Assembly (NCBI GenBank): GCA_016874095.1
Contig: VGVH01000003.1
Coordinates: 105,748 to 169,747 of the forward strand
Source: Gammaproteobacteria bacterium
GTDB taxonomy: Bacteria; Pseudomonadota; Gammaproteobacteria; Steroidobacterales; GCA-2729495
Length of the DNA: 64,000 nucleotides
Direction of reading: 5' to 3'
In this document: positions 35,145 to 44,180 of the stretch, in pieces
Numbering within the stretch: position 1 is the first letter of the stretch
Layout of the letters: the number at the start of each line of letters is the position of its first letter
Position numbers and translations under genes: made by a program
The notes under the pieces: model-generated
Told to the model about the DNA's origin: nothing
The model's database searches: none
What the model saw: the letters and a program-made list of their open reading frames with translations, nothing else

Positions 35145-36440
35145 ATGCATCGTTTGCTGAAAGTCTGCTGCCTGCTGTTCGTGGCAATGACCGCCAGGGC
35201 AGAGCTGGTGATCGAGATCGATCGCGGTGCCGAGCGTCCGGTGCCGATCGCGATCGTCCCCTTCGGGTGGCAGGGCAGCGAGTCCGCGCCTTTCGACGTC
35301 GCCGGACTCGTCGCCCGCGACCTGGCCAGTACCGGCCGTTTCGCGCCGGTGGAGGAACGCGACCTCGTGCAACGGCCGACGGCCGGGGCGGAAATCGATT
35401 TCCAGGACTGGAAAACGCTGGGTGTCGACGCGGTCGTCGTCGGCCGGCTGCTGCAGACGGGCGCCGGGCAGTACACGATCCAGTTCCAGCTCTTCGACGT
35501 GCTGCGCCGCGAGCAGTTGATCGGCTATCGCCTGCCGTCCGGCGGTGCCAACCTGCGCCTGTCGAGCCATCGCGTCGCCGACATGATCTACGAGAAGCTG
35601 ATCGGCGTGAAAGGCATCTTCACGACACGGATCGCCTACGTCAGCGTGCGCGGCCAGCCCGGCAAGTCGCAGCAGTATCGCCTGATCGTGGCCGACGCCG
35701 ACGGCGCCAACGAGCAGGTCATGGTGGAGTCGCGCGAGCCGATCATGTCACCCGCCTGGTCGCCAGACGGGCGCAAGCTGGCGTACGTCTCGTTCGAGAG
35801 CAAGCTCGCCGCCATCTATGTGCAGACCCTACGCTCGGGTGCCCGGGAGCGGGTCTCGGCGCGCGCCGGCGTAAACGGCGCACCCGCCTGGTCCCCCGAC
35901 GGGCGCATGCTGGCGCTGACCCTGTCCCGGAGCGAAGGCAATCTGGACGTGTTCTCGCTCGATCTTGCGAGCCAGGTGCTGACCCGCCTGACCGATACGC
36001 GATCGATCGAGACGGAGTCGGCCTGGTCGCCGGACGGACGGTCCGTGTATTTCACTTCGGACCGGGCCGGCGGTCCGCAGATCTATCGCGTACCCGCGAC
36101 GGGCGGCAACGCCCAACGCGTCACCTTCGAGGGCAATTACAACGCCCGGCCGCGAGTTTCACCGGACGGAAAGCAGCTCGCGGTGGTCACCAACGATCGC
36201 GGCAACTACCGCATTGCAGTCGTCGATCTTGCCAGGGGTTACACGCAGGTTCTCACCGATGGGCAACAGGATGAATCGCCGAGCTTTGCCCCGAACGGAG
36301 AGACGCTCATCTACGCAACCCGTGAGCAGGCTCGCGGCGTGCTGGCAACGGTGTCGGCAGACGGCAGGGTACGCCAGCGCCTGCCTGCGGTGGACGGGGA
36401 GGTGCGCGAGCCGGCCTGGTCGCCTTTTCGGCTGGACTGA
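35145..36440 (+). CDS. tolB: Tol-Pal system beta-propeller protein TolB
   Basis: Signal peptide, repeated SPAWSPDGRKLAYVS blades. Confidence 0.96.
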   Translation: MHRLLKVCCLLFVAMTARAELVIEIDRGAERPVPIAIVPFGWQGSESAPFDVAGLVARDLASTGRFAPVEERDLVQRPTAGAEIDFQDWKTLGVDAVVVGRLLQTGAGQYTIQFQLFDVLRREQLIGYRLPSGGANLRLSSHRVADMIYEKLIGVKGIFTTRIAYVSVRGQPGKSQQYRLIVADADGANEQVMVESREPIMSPAWSPDGRKLAYVSFESKLAAIYVQTLRSGARERVSARAGVNGAPAWSPDGRMLALTLSRSEGNLDVFSLDLASQVLTRLTDTRSIETESAWSPDGRSVYFTSDRAGGPQIYRVPATGGNAQRVTFEGNYNARPRVSPDGKQLAVVTNDRGNYRIAVVDLARGYTQVLTDGQQDESPSFAPNGETLIYATREQARGVLATVSADGRVRQRLPAVDGEVREPAWSPFRLD

Positions 36441-36515
36441 TCCGTGTAAAAATCCCGCCCCAGGTTTTCTTGTTGCGTTGTCCTGAATATCTCTCTGGCT
36501 GAGGAGCCTTAACCT

Positions 36516-37043
36516 ATGAATTTGCGAATACTTGCAGTCGTGCTGCTTTCGGTGTTTTTTGCTGCCTGTACCAGGCCGGTCCAGGATCAGGATGTTTCCG
36601 GCGCGGCGCAGACGGGCGGCCAGCCCGCGCAATCCGGTTCGACCTCCGACAGTGGCATGGGCCAGGGTTCGGCCTTCGACGACTCCTCCGCAGCCGGCCC
36701 GCGCGCTTCGCAGAAGAACCGCACGGTTTATTTCGACTATGACCGCGACGAGCTCAAGGCCGATTACCAGCAGATCGTGACGGATCACGGCAAGTACCTT
36801 GCCGCCAACCCGGGTGCCCGCGTGCGCCTCGAGGGGCATGCGGATGAGCGCGGCAGCCGCGAGTACAACATCGGCCTCGGTGAGCGCCGCGCACAGGCGG
36901 TGCGCCAGGCCCTGCTGCTGCAGGGCGTTGGGGCCGGGCAGCTCACGACGGTGAGCTACGGAGAGGAGCGTCCGGCAGCAACGGGCTCGGATGACGAATC
37001 CTGGAGCCTCAATCGTCGCGTGGAAATCGTTTACACGCCCTGA
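36516..37043 (+). CDS. pal: Peptidoglycan-associated lipoprotein Pal
   Basis: 175 aa; lipobox FFAAC, OmpA-like domain VRLEGHADERGSREYNIGLGERRA. Confidence 0.96.
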   Translation: MNLRILAVVLLSVFFAACTRPVQDQDVSGAAQTGGQPAQSGSTSDSGMGQGSAFDDSSAAGPRASQKNRTVYFDYDRDELKADYQQIVTDHGKYLAANPGARVRLEGHADERGSREYNIGLGERRAQAVRQALLLQGVGAGQLTTVSYGEERPAATGSDDESWSLNRRVEIVYTP

Positions 37044-37046
37044 CGA

Positions 37047-37832
37047 ATGCGCGCTATCCACCGCCTTCCTGTCGCGCTGGTACTGTCAGGCACCCTGTCC
37101 GGGTGCCTGATGGTGCCGCCCGAGGAAGACCCCATCTACCTGAAGCAGCTCGAAATCGACAATCGACTCGTCCGCGTCGAGCGCATCATCGACAACCAGG
37201 GGCTCCTGAACCTGATGAGCCAGCTCGATGCGCTGCAGAAGGAAAACCAGGCACTGCGCAACGAAATCGAAACCCTGCGCAACGCGCTCGAGCAGGGCGG
37301 CGAGCGGCAGCGCCAGTTGTACCTCGACCTGGACCAGCGTCTGCAGGACATGGAGCGGCGTGCCACCGCAATCGCCCGCGCGAACGCCGACAAGCCCGTA
37401 CTGGAAGGCGGTTCCCTGTCCCCTGGCGAGTTGCCCGTGCCCGGAGGTGGCGATCGGGCCAACTACACGGCAGCGTTCGAGCTGCTGAAACAGGGCCGGT
37501 ACGACCAGGCATCCCTGGCGTTCCGCCAGTTCCTGTCGGCCTATTCCGACAGCAAACTTGCGGACAATGCGCAGTACTGGCTGGCGGAAAGCTACTACGT
37601 GACCCAGAAGTACAAGGATGGCCTGCGTGAGTTCGAGGTAGTCATCGAGAAATATCCGCAGTCACGCAAGATTCCGGACGCGTTGCTCAAGATCGGCTAC
37701 TGCAACTACGAACTGAAGCGTTACGAGGCTGCGCGCAAAGCGCTCTCCTCGGTTGTGCAGGACTACAAGGAAACGACGGCAGCCCGGCTCGCGGGACAGC
37801 GCCTGCAGCTGATGGCGTCCGAGGGTCGCTGA
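37047..37832 (+). CDS. cpoB: Tol-Pal associated cell division coordinator CpoB (YbgF)
   Basis: 261 aa; coiled coil plus TPR; directly downstream of pal. Confidence 0.93.
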   Translation: MRAIHRLPVALVLSGTLSGCLMVPPEEDPIYLKQLEIDNRLVRVERIIDNQGLLNLMSQLDALQKENQALRNEIETLRNALEQGGERQRQLYLDLDQRLQDMERRATAIARANADKPVLEGGSLSPGELPVPGGGDRANYTAAFELLKQGRYDQASLAFRQFLSAYSDSKLADNAQYWLAESYYVTQKYKDGLREFEVVIEKYPQSRKIPDALLKIGYCNYELKRYEAARKALSSVVQDYKETTAARLAGQRLQLMASEGR

Positions 37833-37848
37833 ACGGAACCTGCGGCGC

Positions 37849-38544
37849 GTGTCTGCGCCCCGCATCGAGATGACCACACCATCGACGGTTCCCGCCACTC
37901 GCCAGGCGCAATTGCGCATCACCGAGATATTCCATTCCATTCAGGGTGAGTCGAACACCGTCGGGCAGCCCACCGTATTCGTGCGCCTGACCGGCTGTCC
38001 GTTGCGCTGTCGGTACTGCGATACGGCCTATGCGTTCACGGGCGGCACGACACGCTCGGTCGACGAGGTGCTCGGCGAAGTTGCTGCATTCGGCACGCGG
38101 CATGTCTGCGTGACCGGGGGCGAGCCGCTCGCACAGCCGGCCTGTCGTGGTCTGCTGGCCGCCCTGGCCGGGCAGGGCTACGCCGTGCAACTGGAGACCA
38201 GCGGTGCGCTCGATATCGGCGGCGTGGATCCGCGAGTCGCCGTCATCATGGACCTGAAGGCGCCGGCCTCGGGCGAGGTGTCCCGCAACCGGTGGGAGAA
38301 CCTGACTCTGCTGAAGCCGGTCGACCAGCTGAAGATCGTCGTATCTGATCGGGGCGATTACGACTGGGCGCGTGCGCAGATCGCCGAGCACGATCTCGCG
38401 GCGCGTTGCCAGGTGCTGCTCTCGCCGGCCTGGGGCACACTGGAGGCGCGACAGCTGGCCGAGTGGATACTCGCGGACCGCCTGCCGGTCTGTTTCCAGG
38501 TCCAGTTGCACAAATACCTGTGGGGCGATGCACGTGGCCGCTGA
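37849..38544 (+). CDS. queE: 7-carboxy-7-deazaguanine synthase QueE (start could be slightly downstream)
   Basis: Radical SAM motif [14 protein letters not shown]; tol-pal-queE-queC synteny. Confidence 0.95.
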   Translation: MSAPRIEMTTPSTVPATRQAQLRITEIFHSIQGESNTVGQPTVFVRLTGCPLRCRYCDTAYAFTGGTTRSVDEVLGEVAAFGTRHVCVTGGEPLAQPACRGLLAALAGQGYAVQLETSGALDIGGVDPRVAVIMDLKAPASGEVSRNRWENLTLLKPVDQLKIVVSDRGDYDWARAQIAEHDLAARCQVLLSPAWGTLEARQLAEWILADRLPVCFQVQLHKYLWGDARGR

Positions 38545-39214
38545 CCGGCGCGCCGTAGTGCTGCTCTCCGGCGGCATGGATTCGGCGACCTGCCTGGGGC
38601 TGGCCACGCGGCGCGACGGTTGCAGGTGTCATGCATTGAGCTTCGACTATGGGCAGCGCCACCGGGCGGAGCTGACGGCGGCTGCCGCGGTGGCCCGCCA
38701 CCTCGGCGCCGCCGAACACCGGGTGCTGCGCATCGACCTCGGCTCGCTGGGCGGGTCGGCGTTGACCGACCGCAGTCTGCCGGTGCCCGAAGCGCCGGCG
38801 CCCGGGATCCCGATCACCTACGTGCCGGCGCGCAACACCGTGTTTCTCGCGCTGGGGCTCGCCTGGGCCGAAGTGCTCGAGGCCGACTGCCTTTACGCCG
38901 GCATGAACGCCGTCGATTACTCCGGTTATCCCGACTGCCGCCCGGAGTTCGTCACGGCCTTCCAGGCGCTGGCCGATGTGGCGACCCGGCGCGCTGCGCA
39001 AGGGCGCCGCGTCGAGATCCGTGCACCGTTGATGGCGCTCGGCAAGGCAGCGATCGTGCAGGCGGGCGCAGGTCTGGGCATCGACTTTGCGCTCACGGTT
39101 TCCTGCTACCAGGCCGACGACGCGGGCCGTGCCTGCGGCCGCTGCGATGCGTGCCGGCTGCGTCGGGAAGGATTCGCGGCCGCCGGCGTTGCCGACCCGA
39201 CACGCTATCGTTGA
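38528..39214 (+). CDS. queC: 7-cyano-7-deazaguanine synthase QueC
   Basis: [40 protein letters not shown]-type motif, Zn site [14 protein letters not shown]. Confidence 0.95.
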   Translation: MHVAADRRAVVLLSGGMDSATCLGLATRRDGCRCHALSFDYGQRHRAELTAAAAVARHLGAAEHRVLRIDLGSLGGSALTDRSLPVPEAPAPGIPITYVPARNTVFLALGLAWAEVLEADCLYAGMNAVDYSGYPDCRPEFVTAFQALADVATRRAAQGRRVEIRAPLMALGKAAIVQAGAGLGIDFALTVSCYQADDAGRACGRCDACRLRREGFAAAGVADPTRYR

Positions 39215-39261
39215 AGGGGCGGCCGTCTGGGCTATCATGCGCGCCGCACGCCGATCCCCGT

Positions 39262-39337
39262 GGGCCGGTAGCTCAGTCGGTAGAGCAGCTGGCTTTTAAC
39301 CAGTTGGTCGTGGGTTCGATTCCCGCCCGGCCCACCA
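39262..39337 (+). tRNA. tRNA-Lys (anticodon TTT), CCA encoded
   Basis: GGGCCGGTAGCTCAGTCGGTAGAGCAGCTGGCTTTTAACCAGTTGGTCGTGGGTTCGATTCCCGCCCGGCCCACCA. Confidence 0.97.
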
Positions 39338-39422
39338 GATTCCCGCGACCAATCGTGACCGGCGGCACGCCGCGAGACCGTGCCGGGGGTACCATGGGCG
39401 CGGGTTGTTGTCAGGGTCACCG

Positions 39423-41306
39423 ATGGATCGACGTGCTGTCGCAGCGCTCTGCGCGCTCGGCCTGCTGCCGTTCGCGCTTGCTGCCGCCGCGGATCCCGGC
39501 GAGATCGTGGTGACCGGGACGCGCCTGGCAATACCCGTGGGAGCAGAGCCCGCTGGCGTTACCGTGTTCGATCGTCGCGACATCGAGGCGACGGGCGAAA
39601 CGGCGCTGCCGGAGCTGCTGCGACGGGTATCCGGCGTTCAGGTCGTGCAACCCGGAGCAGGCGGCGTCACGCAGCTCTTCATGCGCGGCAGCGAACCGAA
39701 CTTCGTCATCGTTCTCATCGACGGGGTTCGGGTCAACGACCCGAACAACACGCGCGGCGGCTCCTTCGACTTCGCGGCGGTCAATCTCGACGATATCGAA
39801 CGCATCGAGATCGTGCGCGGCCCGCAGTCGTCCATCTACGGTTCCGACGGGCTGGCCGGCGTCATCCAGATCTTCTCCCGCGAGGCATCGGTCCGGCCGT
39901 CAGCCGCGCTGCGTGCCGCTGCCGGCATGGATGGCTACCGGAGCCTGGGCGGATCCGCGGCCGGCACCGCGGCACCGGGCGGTTTTTCCCTGTACGCGAA
40001 CTACCGCGACGATGGCGAGGCCGTGCCGGGCAGTCGTTACGAGGCCACGACGGTCGGGGCGCGCTGGCAATACGCGGAGGAGGGACGCTGGTCTGGAGTT
40101 CTGCAGCTGCGCTACGTCGATACCGAGGGCACGTCGTATCCGGAACAGAGCGGCGGTCCGGAACTGGCGGTGCTCGACGCTCTGGATGAGCGGTCTGCCC
40201 ACGATCTGATCGTGGGGGGCGCCACGGACTTCACACTGGCCCCATCGATGCTGCTGCGCGCCCGTCTCGGACACTACCGCCGCCGCGACGCGTACGACTC
40301 GCCCGGAATCGCGCCTGGCGATCTGGTGCCGCCGAACGGCGCCGAGAACGAGCTCGATCGCAGCGAGGCGTTGCTGCACCTGGTGCAGACCGGCGACGGC
40401 GCCTGGCAGGGCACGGCCGGCGTCGACTGGCACGGCGAATCCGGCGAATCGGTCGGCTACGTGCAGTTCGGCCCGGATCTGGTGATTCCGAACGACTTCG
40501 CGCTGGATCGCGCCACGGTCGGCGTCTTCGCCGAAGCACGCTGGCAGGCCGCCGACACCGTGCAGCTCGCCGGCAGTCTGCGACACGACGATCCCGATAC
40601 CGCCTCGTCGCAGACCACGGGCCGGATCGGCGCGACCTGGCGCCTGGCCGGGGACCGCACCGAGCTGCACGCCCAATGGGGCAGCGGATTCAAGTTGCCG
40701 AGCTTCTTCGCGCTGGGCAGCCCGCTGGTTGGCGAGCCGAACCTGCGACCCGAGACGTCGGAGAGCCTGGAGATCGGCTGGCGACAGCAGCTAGGTGTCG
40801 GGCGACGACTGACCCTGACCTGGTTCGACAACGCATTCGCGGATCTCATCGATTTCGATCCCGAGACCTTCAGAAACGTCAATCGCAGCCGGGTCACGAC
40901 CCGCGGCGTGGAGGCCCGTCTCGACTGGCAGGTCGACGAAGCCCTGGTATTGCGCGCCCACGCCACGCAGACCGATATCGAAGTGCGGGACAGCGACCGG
41001 CAGCTGCTGCAGCGGCCCGACTGGTATGGCGGCGCCGGGCTCACCTGGACCCCCGGGGCCGACTGGTCGCTCGACGCCGACTGGCAGTACCTCGGCAATG
41101 TTCCGGACAACTCCCTGGTCACCGGTCCGGTGAGGCTCGGCGCCTATCACCGCGTCGATCTCAGCCTGCGCTGGCAGGTCAGCCGCCGGTTGACGCTGTC
41201 GCTGGCGATCGACAACGCGCTGGCTGCGGAGTACCAGGAGTCCATTGGATTTCCTGCCGCGGGCGCAAGAGCCCGCATCGGCATCAGCTGTCGCATCGGA
41301 GAATAA
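39423..41306 (+). CDS. TonB-dependent receptor, BtuB-like
   Basis: Frame of ORF 39405..41306; DPGEIVVTGTRLAIPVG..., plug RGSEPNFVIVLIDGVRVNDPNNTRGGSFDFAAVNLDDIERIEIVRGPQSSIYGSDGLAGVI resembles BtuB-type plug. Confidence 0.87.
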   Translation: MDRRAVAALCALGLLPFALAAAADPGEIVVTGTRLAIPVGAEPAGVTVFDRRDIEATGETALPELLRRVSGVQVVQPGAGGVTQLFMRGSEPNFVIVLIDGVRVNDPNNTRGGSFDFAAVNLDDIERIEIVRGPQSSIYGSDGLAGVIQIFSREASVRPSAALRAAAGMDGYRSLGGSAAGTAAPGGFSLYANYRDDGEAVPGSRYEATTVGARWQYAEEGRWSGVLQLRYVDTEGTSYPEQSGGPELAVLDALDERSAHDLIVGGATDFTLAPSMLLRARLGHYRRRDAYDSPGIAPGDLVPPNGAENELDRSEALLHLVQTGDGAWQGTAGVDWHGESGESVGYVQFGPDLVIPNDFALDRATVGVFAEARWQAADTVQLAGSLRHDDPDTASSQTTGRIGATWRLAGDRTELHAQWGSGFKLPSFFALGSPLVGEPNLRPETSESLEIGWRQQLGVGRRLTLTWFDNAFADLIDFDPETFRNVNRSRVTTRGVEARLDWQVDEALVLRAHATQTDIEVRDSDRQLLQRPDWYGGAGLTWTPGADWSLDADWQYLGNVPDNSLVTGPVRLGAYHRVDLSLRWQVSRRLTLSLAIDNALAAEYQESIGFPAAGARARIGISCRIGE

Positions 41307-41308
41307 TC

Positions 41309-41692
41309 ATGCGTATCATCGATGCAACATTCAGTCTGTTGTTTCTATTGGCTGCAGTGCTCCAGTACAACGATCCCGATCCGTTGCGCTGGATCATTCT
41401 CTACGCGTGCGCGGCGTTGGCTGCCGGGCTGCAAGCTGCAGCGCGACCGCAGCCGCTGCTCGTGGCAGGGATAACAGGCGCATGTCTGGCGTGGCTCAGT
41501 TTCCTCGAGGAATCATTGCGCGCATTCGTCGCGCGCGGCGACTGGTCGCTGTTGACGGCAACCATGACCGCCAGCGATCCGCTGATCGAGGAATCGCGCG
41601 AGTCGCTTGGCCTGTTGCTCATCGCTGTCTGGTGTTGCGCCTCGCTCTGGCGGACACGACGCAAGCTGTCCGTGACCGACAATCTCCGCTAA
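41309..41692 (+). CDS. TMEM220-like small membrane protein
   Basis: 127 aa; LLFLLAAVLQYNDPDPLRWIILYACAALAA...EESRESLGLLLIAVWC. Confidence 0.7.
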   Translation: MRIIDATFSLLFLLAAVLQYNDPDPLRWIILYACAALAAGLQAAARPQPLLVAGITGACLAWLSFLEESLRAFVARGDWSLLTATMTASDPLIEESRESLGLLLIAVWCCASLWRTRRKLSVTDNLR

Positions 41693-41715
41693 CATCGACT
41701 GGCATCGACTGACTG

Positions 41716-43017
41716 TTGCCGAGGCTGATGGACGCGCGGCGCGCCGAAGAAGATCAGGTTGACCGTTATCGCTTCCGGCTTGGCCAGTTCGAGCTGGTTC
41801 CGATCGTCGTGGGCGGCATGGGTGTCGACATTTCCACGAGCGACCTGGCGCTTGCAGCCTCGCGCCTCGGTGGCGTCGGTCATATCTCCGACGCCATGGT
41901 CCAGCACGTCTCCGACCGGCGCTACGAGACGCATTACACCAAGGCCAAATCGGAAAAGCACCGGCAGACCCGCGACGGTTTCGACAAGACGACCGTCAAG
42001 TTCGACCTCGAGCACCTGCGCCAGTCGCAGCTGAACCACGTGCGTCACACCATGGACCGCAAGCAGGGTGCGGGCGCCGTGTTCATCAACGTGATGGAGA
42101 AGCTCACCATGGGCGCGCCGGGGGACACCTTGAAGGCGCGCCTCGAGGGAGCGATGGACGGCGGTATCGACGGCATCACGCTGTCGGCCGGCCTGCACAT
42201 CGGCAGCCTCAAGCTGATCGAGCAGCATCCGCGATTCCGCGACGTCAAGATCGGTCCGATCGTCTCCAGCGTCAGGGCGCTGAAGATCTTTCTGAAAAGC
42301 GCGTCGCGGCTGAACCGGCTGCCCGACTACGTGATCGTGGAGGGTCCCCTCGCTGGCGGCCACCTGGGCTTCGGCGACGACTGGCGCGAGTATGACCTGC
42401 GCAACATCGTGGCGGAGGTGCTCGAGTTCCTGCGCGAGGAGCAGCTCGACATCCCGGTCGTGCCGGCCGGGGGCATCTTTACCGGCACGGACGCGGCGTC
42501 CTATCTCGCGATGGGCGCCGCTGCGGTACAGGTCGCCACGCGCTTCACGATCACGAACGAATGCGGTCTGCCCGCGCGGGTCAAGCAGGAGTACGCCCGG
42601 GCGGAGGAGGCGGACCTGGTGGTTTCAGGCGTTTCGCCGACCGGCTATCCGATCCGGCTGCTGTCCTACAGCCCGTGCTTCGGTGCGAACATCAAGCCGC
42701 AATGCGAGGCGTTCGGCTACCTGTTGAGTCGCGAAGGAACCTGCGCCTACCTCGATGCCTACGAGGCGACGCCCGTCGATGACAAGGGGCACAAGCTGCC
42801 GGTGCAGGGCAAGGTCTGCCTCTGCTACCACTTCAGCAAATTCAACTGCTACACCTGCGGGCACTACGTGTACCGCCTGAAAGACACCACCCACCGGTTG
42901 CCCGACGGGCGTTTCCAGCTGCTCACGGCAGAGCATGTGTTCCGGGACTACCAGTTCAGCACGGGGCATCGGGTGGCGATGCCGGAATCCGCACTGAGCC
43001 CTGCCGTCAGCCTCTGA
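41716..43017 (+). CDS. Nitronate monooxygenase-like FMN-dependent TIM-barrel protein with Cys-rich C-terminal extension (start may be 41728)
   Basis: IVVGGMGVDISTSDLALAASRLGGVGHISD, VEGPLAGGHLGFGDDW, VVPAGGIFTGTDAASYLAMGAAAVQVATRF. Confidence 0.85.
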   Translation: MPRLMDARRAEEDQVDRYRFRLGQFELVPIVVGGMGVDISTSDLALAASRLGGVGHISDAMVQHVSDRRYETHYTKAKSEKHRQTRDGFDKTTVKFDLEHLRQSQLNHVRHTMDRKQGAGAVFINVMEKLTMGAPGDTLKARLEGAMDGGIDGITLSAGLHIGSLKLIEQHPRFRDVKIGPIVSSVRALKIFLKSASRLNRLPDYVIVEGPLAGGHLGFGDDWREYDLRNIVAEVLEFLREEQLDIPVVPAGGIFTGTDAASYLAMGAAAVQVATRFTITNECGLPARVKQEYARAEEADLVVSGVSPTGYPIRLLSYSPCFGANIKPQCEAFGYLLSREGTCAYLDAYEATPVDDKGHKLPVQGKVCLCYHFSKFNCYTCGHYVYRLKDTTHRLPDGRFQLLTAEHVFRDYQFSTGHRVAMPESALSPAVSL

Positions 43018-43041
43018 CCGCAGGCAGGGCCGCGCCGCGGG

Positions 43042-43797
43042 TCAGAAGTTGTACTGGACGCCGAAGTTGATCATCCACAGCATGTCGATGTCTTCGATGT
43101 CGTACCAGGTGCCTTCGAAGCGAACGCCGATGTGCTCGGTGGCCTTGTAGTTGATGCCGCCGCCCCAGGCGAGGTCGGTGCCGTCGGTCTCGACGTCGTC
43201 ATCCGGCGTCAGCGTCACTTCTTCGACGAAAGGCAGCTGAGGCTGGATGATTTCACCGGTATTGGTGACGGTGAATGTCGACTCCCAGCCGATCACGCCC
43301 GCCTTGCCGAATATCTCGAGGTTGTCGGTCAGCGGCCACGCCCCGACAGCGAACACTTCCCAGCCGTCGATCTCATCCGTGTACTGCGCATTGCGGCTCG
43401 TTTCCGGGCGCGAGCAGGAGAAGTTGATGGCGGGTGTACAGCCGATCGGGCCGAACGGAATCGTGAAATTCAGGTCGGATTCCGGTTCTCCAAGGTAGAC
43501 ATAACCGGCCTCGAGGCCGAGGAAGGGCAACAGCCTTACGCCGACGTAGGCCTTTGCACCGACGTCGGTCCCTTCGAAGCTCAAGGGGCCGCCGTCCTCC
43601 GGAAAGCTGTAGGTGATGAATTCATTGTCGATGTTCTGGTCGCGCACCGTGATGCGGACGTTTACGTCCTCTTCCAGCCGCACGCCGCCCGTGCCGATTC
43701 CCGCATAGAAACTGATTTCCGCGACAGCGGGACCCGCCGTCAGGAGAGTTGCGGCGATCAAAAGTGTGCGAACGTTGATCATGGATCCATTCCCCAT
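43042..43797 (-). CDS. Outer membrane beta-barrel protein
   Basis: 251 aa; signal peptide, glycine/aromatic beta-barrel pattern, terminal Phe (MINFGVQYNF). Confidence 0.8.
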   Translation of the reverse strand: MGNGSMINVRTLLIAATLLTAGPAVAEISFYAGIGTGGVRLEEDVNVRITVRDQNIDNEFITYSFPEDGGPLSFEGTDVGAKAYVGVRLLPFLGLEAGYVYLGEPESDLNFTIPFGPIGCTPAINFSCSRPETSRNAQYTDEIDGWEVFAVGAWPLTDNLEIFGKAGVIGWESTFTVTNTGEIIQPQLPFVEEVTLTPDDDVETDGTDLAWGGGINYKATEHIGVRFEGTWYDIEDIDMLWMINFGVQYNF

Positions 43798-44180
43798 CTG
43801 CAGTCTTCTGATTGTGGATGCTGCCGTGGCACGGTACCCGGGTGGCGCCCGCCCGGTCCGGTCTCCCCGGCGTTCCCGCCGGCCACTACGGGCAAGTGAC
43901 TATAGCCAATTCGCCGGGGTCCGCCAACGGCTATGCCTGACCATCCGGGGGCTTGTCCGTCTGGCGCAACATGGCTGCGAAGGGGTATTGCCACGGCGAG
44001 CGGCGCTGCCCATGATTCGGCCTGCTGTCAATTCGTCGCGCAAGCCGCTAGTCTGCGCCGTGTGACCGTCGCGGCTCCTAGGGCGGCGAATTGGGAAATA
44101 TGACGTTCCGCTCCGATGTCGTCGGTGGCCCTGCGGCCGCTTGCGCCGGGCGCGGGGCGCGGAGCTATAGAGGAAAAGCC

